Notes: generated by a model not told the origin, from the letters alone. A stretch of DNA of 64,000 nt from Lanius collurio (GCA_020086605.1 JACBWW010000029.1:478970-542969), one strand, 5' to 3'; positions 33,651 to 48,300 are shown, numbered from the stretch's first letter. Numbers and translations: made by a program.

Positions 33651-36600
33651 CAGTGTTTTCCTTCCTAAAAAAAGTCATATTATATTTTCAAAGGAAATAA
33701 AGACTACCCAAGATTGGATCCTTTCAGAGAGAAAATAATTTCATTTGTTCCCGAGATTATTAGGCAGGGCTGGGAGAAGGGAGTTGTGGCTGGGCGGCAG
33801 GATGCGTCCAGAGCTGAGTGCTGGAAAACTCCCACATTTGCTGCTGCCTTGTAAACAGAAAGTGGTCAGAACATTTGTGACATTTCGAGGGACATTGCTG
33901 CCATCTCGGGTCATCCACCCTGTCTTTGGGGCAACGCACACTACATTTCACTGTTTTTTTCTAAACTGTCAGGCACTGTTCATGTGAAATAGAAATTGTT
34001 CCAAATGTCAGGAATTGGCTTTCCTTTGTGCAAAAATCCAATGTTTTGTTCTTCAAGAGCACAGGCAGTTTCCCCCTGAGGGTCAGCCCCTGTGCCTGCT
34101 GCCTCAGCAGGGTGTTTGGGGTTCCTGTGGGGGTTGAGAGTGTTGCCTTCCTTGCCTGGGGCTCTGTCCCTGCACTGTTCCTACAGACACGGGTTTGAGA
34201 AAGAGTTTATGGGCCAGAGCAGTGGGCTGTGCATGGACTCTGAGCACAAACTTCCAGTGGTGGATTCTCCAATTTCTCTGTAAATTCATTCATGTTTTTT
34301 TTCCTTTGGCTCCAGTTCTCATTTGCTTTATATATCAGCAGAGGCACAGCCTGGGTCCCTTTGGCATCTCAGCCCTGTGCAGATGATGCTGAGGCTGTGA
34401 AAGTGCCAGGGTTTTATACGAGTTTCCCATTGACACCTCAGGAAAGACCTTGCAACCCAAGTGCTCTGCCTTGATTGATTTCTTCTCATTACAGCCCTGA
34501 ATTATTTGCAGAGGGAAATGACAAGGCTTTATTTTCTCATGCTGCTTTATCTTTCTACAAAAGGCATCTAATGAAGCTGCTAATGGAAATGCTTTTAACC
34601 TGGAGCGGAGGGTGATCCGTGTCCATCCGAGTGAGGTGTGATACGTGGTGCTGATGAATGCTCTGGGCTGCAGCAACCTGCTGCCACCTTCACAGCTGTC
34701 CCCAGGGCACTGGGAGATGCATCAGACAGCCCAAGGTGACTGGCACAGCAGTGGGGATGAACTGTTTGCTTCAAAAACTGAAGAGCACAGAAAGGACAAA
34801 TTTATTTCCCTATTTCAGAGGCAGAGATGCTTCATGGCAGGTCCTAGTTTCACCAGTGGGTTCCAGAGAGCCCAGACAGCTGGAAGGATGGTGCTGTTTG
34901 TGCTCCATGGCAAAATTAAAAACAGATTCCCAGGGTCATGGGAGGAATTATCGAGCAAAACTTTCCCTTCCCAGACAGGCAGTGCATGGAGGAGCTGGGG
35001 TGGGGGCACTTCCAGGTGCATCCTGCACCAGCAATGCTTCTCCCCTTGTTACATCTTGTTGGGTTTTACTTTTTAAGCCTACAGCATTTTCTAATGATGG
35101 AAAAGCAGGCTGGCTGGGCATTTGGGGAGAGAGATGCAGCTCTGAGGAAAAAAGATAAAGAGCTTCTGTAAATATTTATGTACAGAAAATCGAAGGAATG
35201 GTAATGAACCTCATTTACAGACGAGCTGGATGTGTTTGTGTGCAGGAAGGTGCAGGAAGGGGCAGCTGTTCACCACAGACTGGGCTGGTTTAGGGGACAC
35301 CCACTGACATGTCCAGAGGTGAGGAGAGAGGGTTTTGTGCTGCTCCCTCCTGATACACGTCCCAGGGCTCCCCATGGAAGTTCTTGGTGTGGGACAGTTG
35401 TGGGCACTTGGGGTGATGCTCCCAGGTGCCTTTGCCATGGCCATCAGCACCTCCCGGTGCCCGCCCACCACCTGTATTTAATCCTCTGCAGGAATGGCTG
35501 GGTGGTCATGGGCGTTCCCTGCTCCTTTCCCAGTCCTGGCTGGAGGGTGCTGACTCTGGGCCTCTGCTCGCCCACCCTTCTGGGGGCTCTGGACAGCCAT
35601 CACCAGCACGAGGTAGGAGGCTCTGCTCTGGGACTTCTCCTGGGGAGTGGATGGGCAGTTCCCTGGCCAGGGATTGGGAATACAGTTCTTGCAGGCCTGG
35701 GGGTGGAAGGGCTGAATCCCATACCTGTCCAGGAGAAGGGCTGGAGTAAGGATGATGATGTCTTTAGATGGCCTTGCAGCCCTCTGGTGCTGGGGTGGTG
35801 GGGTGCTTCAGGAGCAGGGGGCTGGATTTCCTGTTTTAAGATGACCCTGAGCCCATTTTCACCCACAGTGTAAATTTGTTCCCTCCAGGGTTTCTACTAA
35901 AAGGTGCAAATATCTGGGAAATTCCATATTGTGCAGTGACCTACTTTACAGCTTTTTTTTTTTTGAGTACTGGGAAAACTGCCAAAAAGTCAAGTCTTAA
36001 TTTTTCTGAGGCTGCCTGTCTGTACAGGAGCAGCAGCAGGAGGTGAATTTGCAGCCTGAGCTTGGTGTCCCCTGGGGAGCCAGGAGTGCAGCAGCCTTGG
36101 CTGCCTGGAGCCTGCCCAGCTTTTGCAGCTCTCGGTTTTAAACCAGCTCCTGGTAATAAAATTCAAACTCTTAACTGCTGCTCCTTAAAGTGTCTAGCAT
36201 CTTGGTGCCTATGACCCTCAGGGTGCAGGGGTGCTGTGGCTGTGCTGGGAGTCTGTCCCTCCAGCCTGAGCTGGCCACTGCCTCCAGGCTGGTTTTCCTC
36301 TTTGGTCACTGCAGTGTCTGGGACCATTTTGAAGCAGAAACAAGTTGGGCTCATCAGTCACATTAATTTTTCCTTGGTGCATGGGGTTATTTGGGTTTAG
36401 AAGAAAGGAAAAGAATTCAACTGAACATGGCAAGGAATCAGAGTTATTTTCTATAGCCATCTTTGAGTTCTGCTGGAATCATAAGCAAGGAGTGGGAAGA
36501 GGTTGAGGGGCTGCAGTTCCAATTAGAGACTGTCTGCTTGAGTCCATGGGCTGCAGGTGATTTGTACAAAACCCTCGCAGGGCTGTGGGTACCTCAGCTG

Positions 36601-39600
36601 GCTGGGGAGGGAAGGAGGTCAGTGCTTAACTGAAATATGCCTCTTATTGGCTGTGCTGCTCGCTGTTTCTGGAAGGCATCATTTAAAAACAATTTTTTCT
36701 GAATTGCACCATCTGGAGGAAGGAAAAAATCGATGAAGTATTTACATGAGGCTGGGCACTCTCCCTGCCTCGGCAGTGCCGTGTGTGGCTCCTGGGGCCC
36801 TGCCGCTCCTGGACAAAGCACTGATGGCTGGGGGTGCAGGGTTGGGGTGCCCTTGGCTGGACAGGGGTGAGGTCCCCTCATGTCCTGTGCCCACAGGTGT
36901 GTCCCAGCTGGGTGGCAGCTCAGCCATCGCTGCGGAGCGTGCCTGGAGCTGGGTCTCACCTAAGGATTCTCCTGCTCCCCTGCCTGTGGGAAAAGTGCTC
37001 TAGGGGAGGCTGCTGGCTGGCCACTCCCGTCTGATTCTCCATTAATTCTGGAGTCTGAGTCAGGCTTAGAGCCCATCTCTTGTGCTGAGCTCGTGGGCAC
37101 TGCTGGGGCTCAGCCTGCGAGCCCCATCTCAATCCCTGTGAGCTTCAGCTGATGCTGGCCATGTCAAAGTGGTTGAAGGAAAAGGACTTGGATATTTACA
37201 CCTGGTTTTGTGTATGGGCTAATGCTGGTTTGGCACAGAGAACACAGTCAAGGTTGGTCCTGAGCCAGGTGACAATAACAGGGCAGACACAAGTGCCCCA
37301 GACGTGCCTCTGCTGGCAGAGCATTGCCACCACTGCCTGGCCCCTGCTGGGGTCTGCCCTGCTCCTGCACTATGGGGATTCAACCTCCCAGATGTGACCT
37401 TTGCAGGACTCTGGTGGTGCCGGGGACTCAGCAATGGGGTGCAGGCTGAGAGCTGGGGCAGGAATAAGGGCTGTGGGAGAACGTGAGCCTGATCTAGGCT
37501 GTGCCAGCTTCTCTGCAGTTCGGTCTGAGCAGCAGAGTCTTGACTTCTTCCAGTTGCACCTTAGATAATTATTGACCCCTCCTCAGCTTCTGTGTGAAGT
37601 GATTGGTTATGACCCTGACAGTGTTTAGTGGCTTTTTTCAGACAAAAGGTTCAAGAACTTCCTCCCCAATGCGAAGAAGGAGCACTTATTGCTTCATGGG
37701 ACAAGGGCAAAACCTGGTGACAGGAGATGCTCAGGGGTGGAGTTGAGGCTGATTTGGTGACAATGGAGGCCACTTATGCATAATTTTTTTTGCCTGAGAA
37801 AGCTGGTGCAGAAGCAGCACAGGTCTGCAGCATTCCTTGTGTCGCTGTCTGCCTGAGGGGCCTGATAGGTGGTTTAAATGCCTTTTTCAGCTGTTACCAA
37901 AATACCACTGTTGCTCGTTGTCTGGGATTTCAGTTTTGCTGGAGCTGTAGATAAACTGAAGCTGAACAAAGGGAGGATTTGAGAAAGGCCAAGGCCAGCT
38001 TTGCCTTTGCTGCCTCCCAGCACGGAGTCTGACACCAGCTGGCAAACCTGTAAACACGGAACCACAGCCATAATTATCCTTCTGAGAGCCCATCTCTGAG
38101 TTAAATTGGTGCTGAATTGCACCTTAAAAGCAACTCAGGGTGAAACAGTTTGTCCTTCCCCTGTGCCCCAGCCTGGGGACAGCAGCACACGTCTCTGCAG
38201 CCTGGGACACGATCGGTCACGCGTCGGTGCTGGTCTGTGCCGCCGCCAATGCTGCTGTAACCCAGTGACTTCTCCAGCAATTCTCCTGTCCTCCTTTGCC
38301 CATCTTCTTTCCATGATGCCTCTCATTCGTGCTGGGAGCTCAGAGCTGGCCCTGCCAGCGCGGGCAGAGTGAGCTGGGTTTATTCCAGCAGCACCAGGGG
38401 ATGTTTGCAGTCCCATTAGTGTGGGACCATGGAGAGGCTGGGAGCGAGTGAGCCAGGGATGTAGGCAGGATAAATGCTCCTTTGTTTCACTTGCTGGAAA
38501 ATGTCCCCAGGAAGGAATGGCCTGGTCTGCTCAGTGCTACCTGTGCTTTTCAGCTGATTGAATTTCATTGACCAGGTTAATATTGAGCCCTTGTACAATT
38601 ACTGGCAGAGAATGAAATATCATTTTTTTTTGCCTTGCTTTTGAGCTGTGGAGGGAAGGTTTATATTTCAAATACTCTTTTAATCATGCAAGCAGGCTCT
38701 TGAAAAAGTCCCCTTTATTTAGGGCAGGCTGGAAGAGCGCAGTTCTTGAGGTTTTTTTTCCGAGTAAAACTTTAAAAAAATTCTTTTTTAATGCTGAACT
38801 ATAGCTAGAGAAGGCATTAATCTTCATTACAGAATAAACTTGATGTAAACCTGTGTGGTTTCTGTGACCAAAGCAGTCTTACTGTACAGTTCAGGGAGCA
38901 GGATTGAGAGGGCTGTAGCTTTGGTTTTGTTTTTTTTCTTTCATTCTTGGCTTTATGGCTGTTCAAAATCAATCTGTACAGGTTCAGGTTTGTTTTTAAA
39001 ATGGAAATAATCCCTGCCTTCAGGTCGCAGCTGCACCAAGAGAGTCTGTTGGCAGGCTAAGGGAAGGCTGGGTCTGCACAGGGCAGGGATTATTGGAAAG
39101 GACAGGTGGCACCAAGCAGGGAAGGGGAAGGTGTTACTGAGGTTTCTGGGTACTCATAAAAGGGGTCTCAAACAGGGTCAAAAACCTGCTACTTTGGCAT
39201 GAAATTTAAATGTTGAATTTAAGTGAAATTTTGAACATCTAAGATCAATTCAAATATGCTGAATCTGTTGCATTAAAAATAACAACAAATGAGGCATTTC
39301 AATTGTAGGGCACCAAATTGTAGTTATTGAAGGTGCCTTTCAAACAAACATGGAAATTGAAAACTGTTTTGACACTTCTGACAATGTTTAATGAGCTGTT
39401 GTCATTGGATTAGTTAAACGTGCTTTGGATGCAGGACCATTTTCCAGGGAAAGCCGTGTCCGGGCAGCGCTGGGGCGCTGTGCCCGGGGGCGCTGAGACC
39501 TCGTCCTGCCGCTGTCCCGGGGCCCCGGCAGCGCTGAGCCCGTCACACAGCGCCGGCTGCCCCCAGCCCTCCTCTCCAGCCCTTCCCTGAGTTGGTGCAG

Positions 39601-42600
39601 TGAGGTGAGAGCTCCGGAGCAGAGCAGTAGTAAACAGGACCTGCAGTGGCTGAGAGAACTGCTGACTTAGAGAATACAGCACTTCCACCTCCCAAAAAAG
39701 CAACACTAATTCGTTTGTTTTCATGTTGTGTTTACATGGTTATGACTGATGAATCACAGCAGGTTCAGCCCTGAAAAGCACATTCAAACACATGTGCTAA
39801 TCCCAATCCAGGAATCTTAATTATCCAGGCTGCCTAAACTTGGTTCCTGGTGTTTTAGCATTAACTTGTTTGTCTGAATGAGATTTGGGCAGCCCTATAA
39901 TTGACTAAATAGGGTTTTTGAAATCCACCACTGTTAATATCCGTGGCACTTGTAATTGTGAGTCTGTACAGTCAACAGCAGAGCTCACCTGGGGAGCGCC
40001 GCCGCTTCCACCCCTGCGCAGACCTTTCCTTCCTCTTGGCCGTGTGCGTCTGTCTGCCACTTCTGTAGTATTTGTTTAATTTTGGCTGTCACTGGTTACA
40101 TAACATTTCACTTTTGCCTGCAGTTTTCAAGGTCAGGTTCAGGTTTTATCTGAACAAGCAGCAAGGGCCCATGTGGGAATTGGGGAGCTCTGGACAGAAC
40201 GTGTGTGTGATGTAAAGCAAGGATATCAAAAAGCTGGTTGCAGCAGTTGTCTGCTGTGAGTGTTTGGGGAGAATTACTTCAGAGCTGGGGCTTTGCTTGC
40301 AAAAGATGCGTTAAAGAGCTTGTCTGAATTCCAAGAGCTGTGTCTGCTGGTCAATGAGCTTTCTTACATCAGCTCTTTAATGGCTTTACCTTCTTGCTGG
40401 AAACATGGACAGGACAGTTGGTTACCTTTAAATACAGGGACAGGAATGAAACCTGGTTGTGGGTAATTTGCCTTGACAACATTTAATTGTAAAACTGGGA
40501 CGGGCTGGAATTTATCAGCACTGAGTCATCTTCCATTAATTCTGCCTGATGTTTGCTGAACTTTGGGGTTTATCAAATCTGTCCCTGTTTTCCTGCAGTT
40601 GGCTCCTGTAATGTTTGAAAGCTGTTGTGGCACTGAAACCTTTGGACACCAGGGCTCCAGCACTGCTCCTCATGTTTCTTATTCCTGATTTAGTGGTCAT
40701 GTCCTTTTGCCACCCATCCAGGGTCTTTCCAAAAGTAAAGCCAAAGCCAGCAAAGGCCAAGTTATGCAGAGCAGTTTCTGGGTGGTTTCCAACCATGGTG
40801 GCACATGGCACTGAACCTGACTGGGCAGTTAGGAAACATAAAATGGGCGCTTTTGGCTCAGAAATTGGGACAGGGTGGGGAGGTGGCTTGGGAAGCTGGG
40901 CTGGTAACAGGGCCGACATGGGCTACAGGTCAGGTGTGGGTGTGCCCTCAGGTGACTGCACAGCAGCACCCGGGGCTCCTTCCTCCCCCAGAGGGGTCCC
41001 GGTGCTCAGCTGGGGCAGCCTCGTCCCACAGAGCCCCGAGGGTTTGCACAGGGCGAGGCTTTCCCGGGGGAGAGGTTTGGTGTGCAGTCACAGCTGGCAG
41101 TGCGATGGGAGAGCTCGTGTGTCTGACACCAGCCCTGTGTTCTTCTGGCTGCATGGCCAGCTTGCTGGGAGCTGACTGGCTGCTGAGCTGGAGGAGGCAC
41201 AGCCACGAGTCTGTCTCCAGCCCGTCATCTCCAAGGGAAGAGTGGGATAGATGGGACTTGAGTTATTTCCAGCAGTGACATCTTGCTTTCTTGTGAGGGG
41301 CTGCCAAGACAGCTGGGCAATTGTGGTAACGTGCAGGGATGGAATGCCCTAGTCTTTGACAGTTTTTCCCCTGTAGTTTTGATTTTTAGGAACTCTGAGG
41401 TAGGGTGATGTCACAGGGGTGGGGTGGCTCTGTGCCTGAGTGCTCATGGGAGCTCTGACTGTGGGAATGTGAAGGGTTAAAAATGCACAATAAATAACAG
41501 CAGAATACTGGGCTCTGATATATTCTACCAAGAGTCTGTGCTGTTCTCAGTCCCTTGCAGCTGGCAGTTTTGTGTTTCCAATAACTTAAAAAGTGGAGCC
41601 ATAGAATTTCAATCGCCTTCCATCTGACCACGAGCCTGACTCCTCCAGAGTAACTCAGAGGGATTGACTCAACCATATTTTTCATGTTTCCCAAATGAGC
41701 AGTGCACTGCCATGGAAATCAGGAAAAAGGCAGCAGGGCCATCTCCATCTGAGGGGATGAAGGTCAAAGACATTTCAGTCTTCTCAACATTTTCCCTCCC
41801 AAATGGCTTGTAAAAATAAGCACAGTGCAGGCAATTAATCGTGGAGAAACCCAATTCTTACGGCCTGTTGAAGGATGGAGAGTGGGTTCCTTTGATGGCA
41901 GGCTCTGTGTTTAGTGCTGATACCTCCTGCTCTATCTCAGACCTTGAACTGATCTACATGAGAGGCAGCAACATTAAAACAGCTTCTTGCATACTTGACT
42001 CTGTGTAACCTCCACTTTTTTCCCCTCTGTGGTATATTCTGCAGCATTCCCAACCCCCCAGTGTTCCTCAGGTGTCAGGCTGGCAGGAGCCCTTTGTCCC
42101 CATAGCACACACCTGTCACTGCTTTGTCCCTCCTCTATTCCCAGTGCTATGTGCCAAAACGGGAAATCCCCTGAACCAGCTGTCATCTTCCTGTTCTAGG
42201 CCAGACAGCTTTTATTCTTTTGTGTGCTGTGCAGGTAGACAATCCTTAGATTACACAGAACTCTTAAATTTGAGTATGTGCAGGTTAAGATCAGTGAGGG
42301 AATTGTTGCATGTGCCAGCCAGAGCAAACAACTCCCCCTCTTCTACACTGAGGGCAAGAGCTGTAGAGCCTTGACTTTGCCCACCCACTGTTCCTTTTTT
42401 TAAAAAATGAAATCTTCATCTTTGCTTGTGGCATCCCTTTGCTTTGCACACTCAGTGTCTAGAGAGATCCTTATTCCTTCATGTTGTCTGAAATAATACC
42501 AATGGATTGCCTGGAAAACAAAATGAAAACCCACCTTCACCTCTCAGGTACCAAACTTACAGGTTAGATTTAACTCGGGGCTGGTTTCTGTGTCTTTTGT

Positions 42601-45251
42601 CAATGTTTTTGTCTTCAGTTGGTTCTCACAGGTACTTAAATACGTGTTGAATAGTCATAGTGCACTGATTTCTTGATGCTAAATCCCAAGGCTTCAGTCT
42701 GTCCTCTGCTTTCAGTCAAAGGAATAATCATAATGAAAAGTAGGAAACAAGAGATGTGATAGAGGCTATTTCCTTAAAACAACCCTGTATTTGGATGTTT
42801 TCATGAGAGGCATCTTGCAGCTCTCAAGGAGTGGCCATATTTGCCATTGCATCAATTCTTCCAACCCTGCTGCCTTGTGTTTTCTTCATGTGTTTGGCAA
42901 AGGACATCTGGAAGTTACATCCTGAATGTATTTAAAACATGTGTCATCAAACAGCTGTCACTTACTGGTACATTTGTGCCTTGGCCAGCCAAATCAGTTC
43001 AGAGCACCAAGATAAATACCTGATTTTGGTGTTATTAACATGCAACACTCACCTGTGTGAGGAGGGGATCGAGGTGAACGTGCTCATTGTGAGCAGGGAG
43101 AGGGTTTAGCCTGAGCTCTCTAAACCCTTTTTAAGCCTGAGCCTGCAAAGCAGAGGAAGATTTCAGTCGTGTCTTACCTGAGCTCATGTTAGCCCTGAGC
43201 CTTTCTTAAGGCAGCGCCATCCCTGCGTTCAGTGCACACACTCTGCTCATTATGGAGGGATTTGGGGCTTCCCTGAGGAGGTGTGTGACTAATGGGAAGG
43301 GTGAGGGTGCAGCTGGGCTTGTCAGGCAGAACAGGAGCCTACAAAATCCTCCCATAAAGGAGAACAACTAGAAGAAAAAAATACATGTAGCATGCAGTTC
43401 CCCACATCCGTAAGGCACAACTTCTCCTCTCTGAGATCATCCTGTGTCAAGTATTCCATGATTCCTATGAAAGAAACTGGTGCCTTTAGCATGGCCCTTA
43501 ACTGCTTAATGCAGTGTGATGGCATCTGCATCGTTTCATGCTTTCTAAGGCATACTAATGTAATAATAATTATGAGTTTAGTTTAAGCACAGTTCTGTTT
43601 ACATTTTCTATTACTGGAAGTTATTGATGGGAAACTGGTCTCAGTTTTTATTAGCCTGTAGTTGTGCCTGATAGCATTTAATGATTTTCTAAATCAAAGA
43701 AGTTGTATCTCTTTTAGGGACTCTGGCATAAAAAAAAAAGTGTCAAACAATTTCCAATGAGTTTTATGACAGAAGTCTCTGGAACCTAAGTGTGCTAAAG
43801 CCTGGAAACAGGACAAATAAGGATTGTGAAAGTACCCACTTGTTTGACAGCAAACAGTGCAAGTGACTTTAGAGTGACATTAAATCTATATATTAATCTT
43901 CTATGTAAGGATATTTAATCGGATTCCCAATCTCTTAATTTGGGCTGACAGTTGAAGCTTAGGACACACCTGGCAGCATGTTCAGCTGCCTGATGTCCTG
44001 CAAACCCCAGTGCTGCCACAGCAGTGGGACTGCTGTCTGCTGCTAGGGAAGGGCAGGTCCTCCTGTGCCAGGTTCTGCAGCACATCCCAGGGCACACTGG
44101 TCCTGTCATAGGGCATGGGTAGGCATCAGCAATGTGCTCCAAAAGCAAAGGAACCTGCTCTTACTACAGTGGTTTTTATTCTTCCTTCTGGCTGCTTTCA
44201 ATGCGATGAGCATATCCTTTGATCCTGTTTTATGGTTGATCAGTGTTTGCCAGAACAATATTTCTACAGCTCTTAACTTCAGAGAGTGTAATTGCTTCAG
44301 TGTGTTCCTTTCTGCAGTGCTGCCTCTTGATTCCTTCTCTCTGGTGCCTTTTCCCTGCCGTGGTCCTGCCGAGTGGGTGGTGGGGGTGGATTGCAAAGCA
44401 GCCTCTGCTTGAGTGGAGGGTCAGGAGAGTGTTCAGTGGTGTTGTGGCACAACCTCAATTGTGTCTCAGGCTGGGTAGGTGGTACTGAGCCATTGTCAGG
44501 CAGAAATGGCCTTTATGAAATGTTTTCTTTACCAAGAGCTTCAGAGAAGCTTTTTAGTTGTGGTTGCAAGTCAGATCTTCAATTTTATTATTCAGAAAAG
44601 TTAAAAATTAGCTGAATTGTAGCATTCTTTATTCCAGGGTGACTCTGCAGTACTCAGCCTGGAAAGGAGGGAAATGCTTTTCATCTCTCCTGAGGCTGAA
44701 GCTGGAGTTGTTTTGTAGTAGAAAAACAATCACAATAGCAATGCAATGAATTTTATTAAAAGCCCAAACAAATGTATTTACATATGGCAAGTATATGGTA
44801 TATTCTACGTGGTCCATGTATTGTAGTGTGTGCTGAGCTGCTTTTATTAAAAATGTGCAGAAATTTATAAGGACTGTGTTAGTTTAAAGCATGGAAAAAA
44901 GCTTAATATCAATTTAAGGTGTGGAGGTTTTTTTTTCCTACTGTAGTTGATGGAAGCTGTTTACTGAGCTTTGTGTGAAAACCTCCAACCTGTGAATTTC
45001 AATTTCATAGTTCATTCGTACGTGGGAAGTTAATTTGAGATGAGAGCAGCTCTGATCTGATCAGCAGGTGAGGGGCTCTCACACGGAGAAGCAGAGAGCT
45101 CTGTCTGGGCTCCGTGTGGGTGGACAGGCAGGGGCTGGGGGCGTGGGGGGATCCCTCCCAGCCAGGGTTTTTCTGCTCTTTTGGTGTTTCTCTCGGAGCT
45201 GTTCAGTGCAGTGTCATGGGAGTGAGAGTGCAGACACAGAAACTGCCTGCA
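33651..45251. other. Non-coding DNA, no gene recognised
   Basis: No convincing exon in any frame. Possible regulatory blocks by composition lie at about 34490-34640, 36640-36760 and 39190-39430. A GC/CpG patch lies at about 39450-39570 and a weaker one at about 40960-41090. The plus-strand open frame 35232-35873 (213 codons) is GC-rich and lacks any domain pattern I recognise. Confidence 0.4.
39450..39570. promoter_or_regulatory. Small isolated CpG island
   Basis: About 120 bases dense in CpG directly beside an AT-rich, repeat-poor block (39190-39430). No gene start is visible. It may be an enhancer-associated or alternative-promoter island. Confidence 0.25.
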
Positions 45252-45362
45252 AATCACAGAATGGTTTGGGTTGGAAGGGACCTTAAAGCTCATCTTTAAG
45301 GTCCCCTGTCCCTGAGTGCTCCAAGCCCCATCCAACCTGGCCTTGGGCACTTCCAGGGATAG
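45252..45362 (-). mobile_element. CR1 LINE 3' fragment, reverse orientation, internally rearranged
   Basis: Begins with CACAGAATGGTTTGGGTTGG and later carries CATCCAACCTGGCCTTGG and CACTTCCAGGGAT, all standard CR1 3' landmarks. The central part between the landmarks is replaced by a perfect inverted repeat (see findings). 5' truncated. Confidence 0.9.
45277..45305. repeat. Perfect 12-bp inverted repeat with 5-base loop
   Basis: GGGACCTTAAAG (45277-45288) and CTTTAAGGTCCC (45294-45305) are exact reverse complements around CTCAT. The left arm is normal CR1 sequence; the right arm is not at its usual CR1 place. Confidence 0.95.
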
Positions 45363-48300
45363 GACAGGTGTTTCTCGCCTGCTGGACAGTTTGTACAGGG
45401 TGTGAGACCCCTTGAGCTGCCTCTCTCCTCTATATCCAAATCAGGGAATTCACACTTTGATTTTAGGATTTCTGCCAGGAGCCTCAATTCCATTTTATCC
45501 CCACCTAATACAGAACAGAGAATGCCTTTTCATGTTTATTACCCCTTGCCTTGGCTCTCCCAAGATTTTATCCAAAGTGACTTGTTCTAACCTTGTGGAA
45601 ATTGCAGTGATGGAAGATGCATCAGCAATTTTCAGTCTTATTTTGTTTCCAGGGGTGCCCATCAGATGCTCAGCAGTGCAGTGAATGAGCTCATGGGGGC
45701 TCCTCTGTTACTCTCTGAAAGGAGCAAGATTTTGCTCAATGAGACAGGTGGGAGAGAGGCAAGGTGAACTAAAGTTTACCTTTTTTCATACATGTCTAAC
45801 AGGATACGATTAAATATTAAAACTGTGCAGTTAATTCTGCTGTATTTACCAAAAGAAGATTTTCTGAGGAGTGGTTGTTATGGAAACAGAAGCCCTCTGT
45901 CCTTCCACTTGGAAAGGATTTATTTTAAGGGAGCTAAAACCCTTTAAATATTCAGCAAGTATAAAAAGGTGAGATCATAATTTTCATCTTACATATTCTC
46001 TGCAAACCTTCAAAAACTTCCCTGATACTGAGAAGCAGGAAAGGCTGCAGAGCCTGTCTTTAGTGTGGAAAAGGGAAGGGACTCATAAACAAGGGAGCTG
46101 GGATGTGGGTAAAGGGAAGTGAGGCTGCTCGAGTGGAGGCATCTCACCCTGTAGGAACCTGTCCAGGAGACCACGCTGAGAATTATCCTTCCCCTGGGGC
46201 CTGGACCCTCGTTCCTCCCGTGGCACTGCTGTGACCTGCTGTGGGAACGCTGCCTTTTGTAGGGTTCTGTGGGCTCGGAGGTGTTGGGATGTCTGTGCTG
46301 TGCCCAGAGCCCTCCCCTCGCACTGTGCAGCAGCTCCGGAGTGGGTCTCTGTGGGGGACGGAAGGAATTTTGTGTTCAGTGAACCAGAAATCAGCACAAC
46401 CTGTGTCTTGGGTGGCAGCTGCAAACACTGTAATTTGCTGAACAATCACAGACATTAAAAAAACCCAACAAACCAGTTCCTGGACTAATGGCAAAATAAC
46501 CCACCTGAAGCTGCAGCAGGAAAATTGTTCCCTGAAGTATTTTCAAACTAAAAATCAAGCTTCAGCATTGCTACATTCCCATTTCTTTTGTGCTTGCTTT
46601 CAAAAAAACATTTAGAGCTCAACTACAGGTTAGAGAATTTTTTTTTTCTCCACTGAAAATGAATAGGAAATATATCTCGAATTGGAATTTTCTATTTGTT
46701 AACCTTCCCTTGGCTACAGCACGCACATTTTTGTGTTGTGTTTCTGACACTTCTCTGGCTGGGGTTTCTCTCTACAGCAGTTATTTTCAGGTTACCACAC
46801 AGATATGGAGAATCTGAGCATTATAATGATGTGTAAACCTTGAATTAGTGTTTATTTTGGAACAAATCCATGATGATTACCTGCCCTGATGAACCATCAG
46901 GGCTTTGGGTGGTGGTGTGGGCAGCAGGAGGAGGAATGAGGAGCCTGTGGTGAGGGAGAGCTGCTCTTGGACGTGGCCCCTGGGATTAGCTGCTGGGCCT
47001 TGAAGGACACAGGGAAAACCAGGGAAAATATCAGATGGAAGGAGGTGCCTCATCCTGGGAGGCAGCTGGCTGAACGCAGAGCATCACCTTTGTCAGGGGC
47101 TCCGTGTAGTGATGGCATTTCCACACTGGGGCACTGCTGGATGAGTGCCTGGCAAACCCCCAGCCCCTCTCCTGCTCCAGTTCCGTGGGCTCTCCACTAG
47201 CACTGGACTCGCATGCCAAGCCCAGTACTTTCCTGTGTAAGCATTTTGATTTTAATTAAGAAAGACACTGCTCACAAACTCTCGTCTAAATTCAACTGGC
47301 AATATTTCATTGTGTGCCAGGAAGAGTTTATTAAGCTTCCAGATCAAACAGGAGCTGACGTAGGGATGGGAAATCAATGCTGCTTTAATAAATGTTTTGC
47401 ATTTGAGAAGGGGAACATCACTTTCAGTGGGAAAAATTAACCCTCTTCCAAACTCCTCCAAAGGCAGAGCTTTTTTTGGTAGAAGTCCAGCTCTTGCAGG
47501 TGCAGTGGTGGAAGACTGAATCCTGGCACCAGTGCCTCAGCTCTCGGGTGCTCCTGCTCCCCTCAGGGAAACTCTCAGGGGACTGGTAAGCAGGGACCAT
47601 GTGGTGCCCTTGTGCCAACCTGTGCCTGGTTGGTTGTGATTTCTTTTGTATGGGTGCAAACTGAGGCTTGCAGAAAACACTACCATGGCTCCATGCACTT
47701 GGCCACTATTTTGCTGGTCCTTTGCAGAGTGTGAATGTCACCTTCAGAGAGCAGAAGTGCCGGCAGCCTGGGGAGGGACAGGATTTCAGTCCTCCCTGAG
47801 CTGTGCTGGGCTCTGCTCCTCAGGGGGCTTATACTGGCACCGTGTTTTCTTGTCAGGTTTTACACCAGCGAGAATGACATTTGTGTGACTTTGAGGACCT
47901 TTGTCCTGTCAAAGTCATTCTCTACATCTGTTAAACCATTTTTCAACACTGCCTTTTACTGTTGAGGATGGATTTTAAAAGTCTTGTATAGGAAGGGTTA
48001 GCAGCCCGTGGCTCCTGGGTCCCAGATCCTCCCGTTCCGACAGTCCCTGTGTAGGAGCGGGAGCATCGTTCCCTCCCACACTGATGTCAGGTGGGTCTTG
48101 AGCTGAGTGTTTTTGATCAGGCAGAGGAACTTTGTAATGAACTAAACAGGTGAATTTATTGCGTGCATATTAGTGCCTGTTTTCTCCTGTGGTCCAGTGA
48201 CAAATTCTTTGCTCTGAAATCCAAGATAACTGCTTTGGCTACTGCTGGGCTGATCTTCACAGGCAGTAAGCATTGAAAACCAAATTCCACCCCAAGGTGC

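Noticed and set aside
35232..35873. 213-codon plus-strand open frame
   Set aside because: GC-rich sequence with few stops, no domain pattern, no splice or promoter context and no resemblance to a known protein.
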